From Thermoguttaceae bacterium (lineage in GTDB: Bacteria; Planctomycetota; Planctomycetia; Pirellulales; Thermoguttaceae), in contig JAFYVO010000160.1 of the NCBI GenBank assembly GCA_017549085.1, forward strand, positions 1 through 11,150: 11,150 bases of DNA, in the 5' to 3' direction. Below are positions 8,501-11,150 of the stretch, one piece after another. The stretch's first letter is position 1. Each line of letters starts with the position of its first letter. Position numbers and translations under genes: made by a program. Below the pieces are notes generated by a model. That model was not told where the DNA came from and searched no databases. It saw nothing but the letters and a program-made list of their open reading frames with translations.

Positions 8501-9338
8501 AAACGACGGTAAAAATTCCGCAAACGCGACCGACGCCTCCGGCGACGCGCAAAATAACGGCGTCGACGACGACCGCGAAATCGTCGTTCCCCGCGACGCG
8601 TCGAGCGCCCGCCGACGTCAAAAGGAAATCGAAGAGTTGCGCAAAAAGCTCCGCGACCTCGGCCCGGTCAACCTCGAAGCGATCGAAACGCTCGAAACGC
8701 TTAAAACCCGGTACGCGACGCTCTTCAACCAATACAACGACCTCGTCGCGGCGCGCAAGTCGATCCAAAAGATCATCGAGCGCGTCAACGGCGACTGCCG
8801 CCGCCTCTTCGAAGAAACCTTTGAAGCGGTTAAAATTTATTTTTGCAACATTTTCCAAAAACTTTTCGGGGGCGGGCGCGCCGACTTAACGCTCGAAGAC
8901 CCGTCGAACCCGCTCGAAAGCGGCGTCGACATTGTCGCGCGACCGCCGGGTAAAGAGTTGAAGAGCTTGACGCTGATGAGCGGCGGCGAAAAGTCGCTGA
9001 CCTGCGTCGCGCTCCTGTTGGCGATTTTCCAATACCGAACGAGCCCGATTTGCGTTCTCGACGAAGTCGACGCCGCGCTCGACGAAGGGAACGTCAACCG
9101 TTTCGCGAACGCCTTGCGCGATTTTATCCCGACGACGCAGTTTTTGCTCGTTACGCACTCGAAAAAAACGATGTCGTCGGCGAAATCGATTTACGGCGTT
9201 ACGATGGAGGACTCCGGCGTCTCGAAAATCCTTTCGGTTCGCTTCGACGACGTCGGCGAAGACGGCGAAATTTTGATCAAGGAAAAAACGCCGGTCGCGC
9301 AAACGCCGAAAATCGCCCGCGGAACCGCCGCCGGGTAA
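5583..9338 (+). CDS. smc: Chromosome segregation/condensation ATPase SMC
   Basis: 1251 residues, somewhat longer than the usual ~1150-1190 of bacterial SMC. The start is fixed by the classic N-terminus MLKSIELYGFKSFADRT, despite no clear Shine-Dalgarno. Domains in order: head half with Walker A GPNGSGKS (30-37) and Q-loop Q50; coiled coil ~165-500; hinge ~502-670 (YEGLSPGVKEVL to SAQGSAGLISRR); returning coiled coil ~675-1060; head half with ABC signature LMSGGEKS (1131-1138), Walker B ICVLDEVDAALDE (Asp1160, Glu1161) and switch His1192. All ATPase residues are present, so it should be active. In bacteria SMC dimers with ScpA and ScpB form a DNA-loop-extruding ring in the nucleoid; scpA and scpB are not in this window. 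Residues ~969-1010 are a Ser/Asn/Asp-rich insert just before the LGPVNLEAIE motif, probably a flexible loop in the coiled coil. It has its own promoter, with a 226-bp gap upstream and 443 bp downstream. Confidence 0.97.
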   Translation: MLKSIELYGFKSFADRTRIELDEGICALVGPNGSGKSNVVDAIKWALGEQSAKRLRGDEMSDVVFNGSASRAPLSAAEVTLSFDNRKRFLAIDADEIHLTRRVYRSGESEYLINGNASRLKDFREIVAGVGLGSQGYAVIEQGRVEALLQSSSAQRRAVLEEAAGVSRFNAKKQEVARRLERVEQNLLRLSDLVGEVESQLRKTKAQAGKAENYRLYAARLQKLRVEVALFDWRLKTAERAQTTVETTDFAEFQATAERNIADAETAQRDAASQLTAVEAELRRVEAELAGVRERIAAETSTVDFQSAQVDDWTADVRRSRAQAVELGVQGSEADASSRQTETELADARTAVEQIAKEFAAETTALEQLATQAETLAAERETFRTKRQEKNAETSRFAGELAALETRRRTLEQSKTQKIRQKEEVERQIAELSAQFGELKGNVDELERRRETSFQRLGELKKRREELRRELGARQVEFSELERKRTAFVERSTLLQDLLRKYEGLSPGVKEVLRSIDNPESPFRNAFGLVADLIRVNVEAAPLVELALGPTAQYVVVPPDPELFRFIERNGSRFAGRVGFIWLDPNPSKAIPLNPQFDGKPGVLGRADQFVETEPRFAALVQRLLYRSWIVESISVAKQLYREGGEPTNFLAADGSLLTADGTLVVGSAQGSAGLISRRSELAALSTDMQKLEAEFERLQETVAELKTALATADAEFEAEAVVQRETTQALDAIRLRQTATAERDAQIRGRFAQLEKETAELAQELDKTLAELAVKTEAKTAFDAGVAELDARLAAIQESSDALSAERQEKMKRTTNLKIELAKTEERVGFLNDLLKRLDDARLERGRRTAETERRVESLRERIRAAELTILNGTATLAGLYSAKETLAAAQKRASAERRRLEKIRDEATAVLKTNRDALEKRREEIRSKEIAAERLAQEIKTLEERIREDYGLDLADAKFRVEEENERRSSKNDGKNSANATDASGDAQNNGVDDDREIVVPRDASSARRRQKEIEELRKKLRDLGPVNLEAIETLETLKTRYATLFNQYNDLVAARKSIQKIIERVNGDCRRLFEETFEAVKIYFCNIFQKLFGGGRADLTLEDPSNPLESGVDIVARPPGKELKSLTLMSGGEKSLTCVALLLAIFQYRTSPICVLDEVDAALDEGNVNRFANALRDFIPTTQFLLVTHSKKTMSSAKSIYGVTMEDSGVSKILSVRFDDVGEDGEILIKEKTPVAQTPKIARGTAAG

Positions 9339-9355
9339 CGCGCTCCGCCGCTCCG

Positions 9356-9381
9356 GTCGACTCGCCGTCGACGCGATTTTT
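9356..9381 (+). terminator. Weak candidate terminator after smc
   Basis: GTCGAC (9356-9361) pairs with GTCGAC (9367-9372) around a 5-nt loop, followed by GCGA and five Ts (9377-9381), 17 nt after the stop codon. The stem is only 6 bp. A second AT-rich stem (AAAAACG 9473-9479 with CGTTTTT 9491-9497) lies further down and could also contribute. Confidence 0.35.
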
Positions 9382-9538
9382 GCAAAAAAGCGGCAACGCG
9401 CGACGTAAAAACGTTAAAATTTCAAAAAACGAAAAAATTTTCCCAAAGAACAAAACGGCGTTTAAAATAAGAAAAAACGGCGACTCAACGCGTTTTTAAC
9501 CGCCTTGCGAAGCCGCCGCCCGCCAAATTTTAATTTAT
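9382..9538. other. AT-rich spacer between smc and the acidic-protein gene
   Basis: I see no gene here. The stretch is rich in A-tracts and T-tracts (for example 9432-9441 and 9472-9477), clearly lower in GC than the flanking genes. It holds the second, AT-rich stem noted for the smc terminator. It ends directly upstream of the -35 box at 9539, where A/T-rich DNA (9525-9538) could act as an UP element. Confidence 0.5.
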
Positions 9539-9592
9539 TTGACAAAAAAGAAGTTTTTTACTATTTCTTTTTTGGAGACGAAGGAGTATAAT
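9539..9592 (+). promoter_or_regulatory. Promoter region of the acidic-protein gene, possibly two overlapping promoters
   Basis: TTGACA (9539-9544) is an exact -35 box and TATAAT (9587-9592) an exact -10 box, but they are 42 bp apart, too far for one sigma70 promoter. TTGACA has TATTTC (9562-9567, 3 of 6) at 17 bp; TATAAT has only TTTCTT (9564-9569) at 17 bp. Either two promoters overlap, or TATAAT depends on an activator. Start sites would be near 9574 and 9599, both giving a leader of about 180-210 nt. Confidence 0.6.
9544..9573. repeat. AT-only inverted repeat inside the promoter
   Basis: AAAAAAGAA (9544-9552) and TTCTTTTTT (9565-9573) form a 9-bp inverted repeat with a 12-bp spacer, placed between the exact -35 and the exact -10 boxes. 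It could be a protein binding site or intrinsically curved DNA; with no GC pairs in a stable stem it is not a good terminator. Confidence 0.4.
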
Positions 9593-9781
9593 TCGCGTTG
9601 TCGACTAAACGACGCTCAACCGCGCGGCTTCCGCTCGAAGACGTTCGTTTTGTCGCCCCTATCCTAACCGGCCCTCTTCGTCGCGGTCGCCGCGGCGGTT
9701 TTCGAACCGCAAGCGCCCGGCGCGACGACCGCTCGAGGCGTCGGCCCCATTTTCCTGTCTTTGACTTTAAGGAGTCGAATC
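9593..9781 (+). other. Long structured leader of the acidic-protein gene
   Basis: About 180 nt of probable untranslated mRNA. A perfect hairpin GCGGTT-TTCG-AACCGC lies at 9695-9710, with a possible second stem formed by CGACG (9723-9727) and CGTCG (9739-9743). A short arginine-rich frame from TTG 9598 exists but has no correctly placed ribosome site and would begin at the predicted transcription start, so I do not call it. No known riboswitch is recognised. Confidence 0.35.
9768..9774 (+). promoter_or_regulatory. Strong ribosome binding site fixing a GTG start
   Basis: TAAGGAG is followed by 7 nt and GTG at 9782. This is the best Shine-Dalgarno sequence in the window. It decides for the GTG over the TTG at 9761 in the same frame, which lies upstream of it. 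Confidence 0.75.
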
Positions 9782-10147
9782 GTGAAATTTGATTTGAATA
9801 GCGCTTGGGAAAACGAAAGCTCGTTTGATTTTTCGAATAACGGAGCCCTTGGCGCCGTTTTGTCGCCGAATCCCGTCGGATTGGCCGCGTCGCGCGACGA
9901 CGATGACGACTACGAAGACGACGAAGAGTGGGACGAAGACGACGAAGACGAAGACTGGGACGACGACGAAGACGACGAAGAGTGGGACGACGAAGACGAC
10001 GAATGGCTCGACGAAGACGACGACGATGACGGCTGGATCGACGACGACGACGATTACGATGACGACGATTACTGGCAAGAAGTCGACGAAGACGAAGACG
10101 ACGATTACGACGGCCAAGATTACGACGACGAAGACGACGATTATTAA
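9782..10147 (+). CDS. Small hyper-acidic Trp/Tyr-rich protein of unknown function
   Basis: 121 residues, not recognised. Residues 1-38 are ordinary and mostly uncharged, with no signal peptide (start MKFDLNSAWENESSFDF, then GALGAVLSPNPVGLAAS). From residue 39 to the end, 64 of 83 residues are Asp or Glu (77%), and 12 of the other 19 are aromatic: Trp50, 59, 68, 75, 85, 98 and Tyr44, 92, 97, 109, 114, 121. The only basic residues are Lys2 and Arg38, so the pI must be extremely low. The tail is probably disordered. The protein is likely cytoplasmic. Possible roles, all inference: binding basic proteins, divalent metal buffering, or DNA mimicry. It stands alone between smc and polA, with a strong ribosome site and a consensus-rich promoter, which suggests real and perhaps high expression. 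The GAC/GAA repeats may have grown by slippage; see the 25-nt internal repeat. Frame reality is supported by the start signals and by the aromatic residues and stop placement, not by homology. Confidence 0.75.
   Translation: MKFDLNSAWENESSFDFSNNGALGAVLSPNPVGLAASRDDDDDYEDDEEWDEDDEDEDWDDDEDDEEWDDEDDEWLDEDDDDDGWIDDDDDYDDDDYWQEVDEDEDDDYDGQDYDDEDDDY
9912..9990 (+). repeat. 25-nt direct repeat within the acidic gene
   Basis: An identical 25-nt unit occurs at 9912-9936 and 9966-9990, 54 nt (18 codons) apart and in frame. It encodes the block around EDDEEWD, so the two Trp residues at 50 and 68 are copies of each other. This points to growth by internal duplication. Confidence 0.75.
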
Positions 10148-10183
10148 TCGACCTTCGCGGCGAATTGTCGCTTAAACGCCGAA

Positions 10184-10229
10184 AACCGAACCGCCGACAA
10201 AACGTCAAACGTCGGCGAACGGTTATTTT
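10184..10229 (+). terminator. Candidate terminator after the acidic-protein gene
   Basis: CGCCGAC (10192-10198) pairs with GTCGGCG (10211-10217), and across a small internal loop AACCG (10184-10188) pairs with CGGTT (10220-10224). ATTTT follows (10225-10229). The total is 12 bp of stem, 37 nt after the stop codon; the U-run is short and broken. Confidence 0.5.
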
Positions 10230-10505
10230 GCGCCTTTTTATCGCGCTCGGAACGTCGCGGCGTTTCCGACGCGCGGTTTTGTTGTTTCTTGCGTTTCGTT
10301 GTTTTAGCGTCGCTATTTCGACGTTTCGTTATTTTCCCGTTCCTCCTCTTCCCCTAACTTTCCCCTTTTTATCTCGAACGCGCCGACTTTCGCCGCGTTC
10401 CGCTCGACGGGCGTTTTCGAACGTTTGCCTCCAACGATCGACGTCGACAACGCGCGCCGTCCGGAGCGTTTTGCCGTTTTATCGGCGGCGTTTAGGAACC
10501 GCTCG
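10230..10505 (+). other. Noncoding gap before polA with a pyrimidine-rich tract
   Basis: I find no credible gene. Bases ~10329-10374 are almost all C and T and contain CCTCCT (10342-10347), the anti-Shine-Dalgarno sequence. I could not find a convincing sigma70 promoter for polA here, although it must lie in this gap or upstream. AGGAA (10494-10498), 7 nt before the ATG, is the polA ribosome binding site. Confidence 0.5.
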
Positions 10506-11150
10506 ATGATTTCGCTCGCAGGAAAAACGGTTTGCGTCGTCGACGCTTACGGTCTTATTTATCAAGTCTTTCACGCGCCCGGGATGGAGATGACGAACGC
10601 CCAAGGCGAGCCGACCGGCGCCGCGTTCGGGTTCGTCCGCGACGTTCTCGGCTTAATGCGCAAACTTTCCCCGGATTATCTCCTTTGCGCTTACGATATG
10701 CGCGCTAAGACGTTCCGCAGCGAGCTTTACCCCGAATACAAAGCGAATCGCAGCGCGACGCCGGACGACTTGCTCTTGCAGTTCGACTTCACCCGCGAGT
10801 TTTTGAAGGCGGTCGGCGTTCCGGCGCTCGGCGTCGTCGGGTTCGAAGCGGACGACGTCTTGGCGACGGTCGCGCGAACCGTTTCCGAACTCGGCGGCGA
10901 GACGATTTTGGCGACGAGCGACAAAGACGCCCGCCAACTTCTCGACGACAAGACGTCGATTTATCTCCTTCGCAAAGAGAAATTTTACCGCGCGCCGGAA
11001 CTCGCCGAGGATTGGGTTAAAACATTCTTTAGTAAGTATTCAGACATTGATAAACTGAAATATTGGACTATTGAGACGTTTTTCCCTTTCATTGTAACAG
11101 AGAAAGATCTGATAATAAATCTTAGTTATAATGGTGCAAAAGCAAAGATC
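10506..11150 (+). CDS. polA: DNA polymerase I, 5'-3' exonuclease domain, N-terminal part
   Basis: 215 codons are visible and the frame is still open at the window end. The ATG at 10506 has AGGAA at 10494-10498 with 7-nt spacing. Residues 1-170 match the N-terminal nuclease domain of bacterial polymerase I, which removes RNA primers and repairs DNA: VVDAYGLIYQVFHA (11-24, metal Asp13), YDMRAKTFRSELYPEYKANR (63-82, Asp64), GFEADDVLA (112-120, Glu114, Asp116, Asp117) and ATSDKDARQLL (136-146, Asp139, Asp141). A stand-alone exonuclease of the same family is possible, since the polymerase domain is outside the window. After Trp170 (base 11015) the family sequence stops. The expected Gly-Ile and the following GDxxDNxPG helix-hairpin-helix motif are missing, replaced by 45 residues of unrelated, low-GC sequence in the same open frame. 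As written, the second metal site and DNA-binding motif would be lost. Confidence 0.85.
   Translation, partial: MISLAGKTVCVVDAYGLIYQVFHAPGMEMTNAQGEPTGAAFGFVRDVLGLMRKLSPDYLLCAYDMRAKTFRSELYPEYKANRSATPDDLLLQFDFTREFLKAVGVPALGVVGFEADDVLATVARTVSELGGETILATSDKDARQLLDDKTSIYLLRKEKFYRAPELAEDWVKTFFSKYSDIDKLKYWTIETFFPFIVTEKDLIINLSYNGAKAKI
11016..11150. other. Low-GC foreign tail: chimeric contig end or insertion in polA
   Basis: From about base 11016-11022 onward the composition drops to about 29% GC (38 of 132 bases by hand count, 11019-11150). Codons rare elsewhere in the window appear (ATA, ACA, AGT, CTT, GTA). The plus frame continuous with polA is the only one of the three plus frames open throughout; its translation is not recognisable. 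No inverted repeat, target duplication or transposase signature is visible at the edge. A misassembly or the edge of an inserted element are both possible. Confidence 0.7.

Noticed and set aside
7095..8858. Long minus-strand frame opposite smc (587 codons)
   Set aside because: It is a shadow of the strongly biased codon use of smc, whose full set of ATPase motifs proves the plus frame.
9598..9792. 64-codon frame in the leader of the acidic gene
   Set aside because: Its TTG start coincides with the predicted transcription start, no ribosome site is placed correctly, and the product is arginine-rich without features.
9900..10147. Possible tandem-repeat array or CRISPR-like structure in the acidic gene
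   Set aside because: The repeats are codon-based GAC/GAA runs without unique spacers or a regular repeat unit; only one 25-nt duplication is exact.
9561..10208. Minus-strand frames opposite the acidic gene (Arg-rich and Val-rich)
   Set aside because: They are mirror products of the GAC/GAA repeats. The plus strand has the ribosome site, promoter and terminator.
5567..10247. Shared 13-mer TTTTTATCGCGCT before smc (5567-5579) and before polA (10235-10247)
   Set aside because: About one chance 13-mer match is expected in a window of this size, and the two copies have different distances to their genes.
10165..10509. 114-codon frame overlapping the polA start by ATGA
   Set aside because: It starts with TTG without a ribosome site, is arginine-rich low-complexity sequence typical of non-coding frames in this GC-rich DNA, and resembles no protein I know.

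Overview
The window (about 60% GC except for the last ~130 bases) looks like a bacterial chromosome segment from the phylum Planctomycetota, probably a gut- or host-associated lineage. The reasons are a Tat-exported oxidoreductase-fold protein of the Gfo/Idh/MocA superfamily with GH109 features, a large BatA-like membrane protein, a secreted protein ending in a beta-helix, and well-spaced single-gene units with long intergenic gaps. The taxonomic call is inference; there is no rRNA gene in the window to settle it.

Layout. (1) Bases 2-1144, plus strand: 3' part of a BatA-like membrane protein, ending at a strong perfect-stem terminator (1254-1297). (2) 1325-3481, minus strand, convergent with the first gene: a secreted protein with a polar linker, an unrecognised lower-GC middle domain and a C-terminal beta-helix. 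(3) 3482-3892: a divergent control region with a good plus-strand promoter, a weaker minus-strand one, a 7-bp operator-like palindrome and a 5' leader hairpin. (4) 3893-5356: a Tat-exported GH109-type protein. (5) 5583-9338: smc, the chromosome condensation ATPase, with its own promoter and a low-complexity insert. (6) 9339-9781: an AT-rich gap holding an exact TTGACA and an exact TATAAT and then a ~180-nt leader. (7) 9782-10147: a tiny, extremely acidic, tryptophan/tyrosine-studded protein, unrecognised. (8) 10506 to the end: the 5' end of polA (DNA polymerase I, 5'-3' exonuclease domain).

The last ~132 bases fall to about 29% GC (hand count) and no longer encode the expected polymerase I sequence, although the frame stays open. 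This is either a chimeric contig end or a real insertion into polA, and it should be settled before the end of the window is used.

The genes do not form one operon: each has its own promoter or a long gap. smc and polA are both chromosome maintenance genes, and the acidic protein sits between them under a separate, apparently strong and regulated promoter. I see no tRNA, rRNA, CRISPR array, transposase or integrase in the window. The best candidates for something new are the acidic aromatic protein with its unusual promoter, and the middle domain of the secreted protein.
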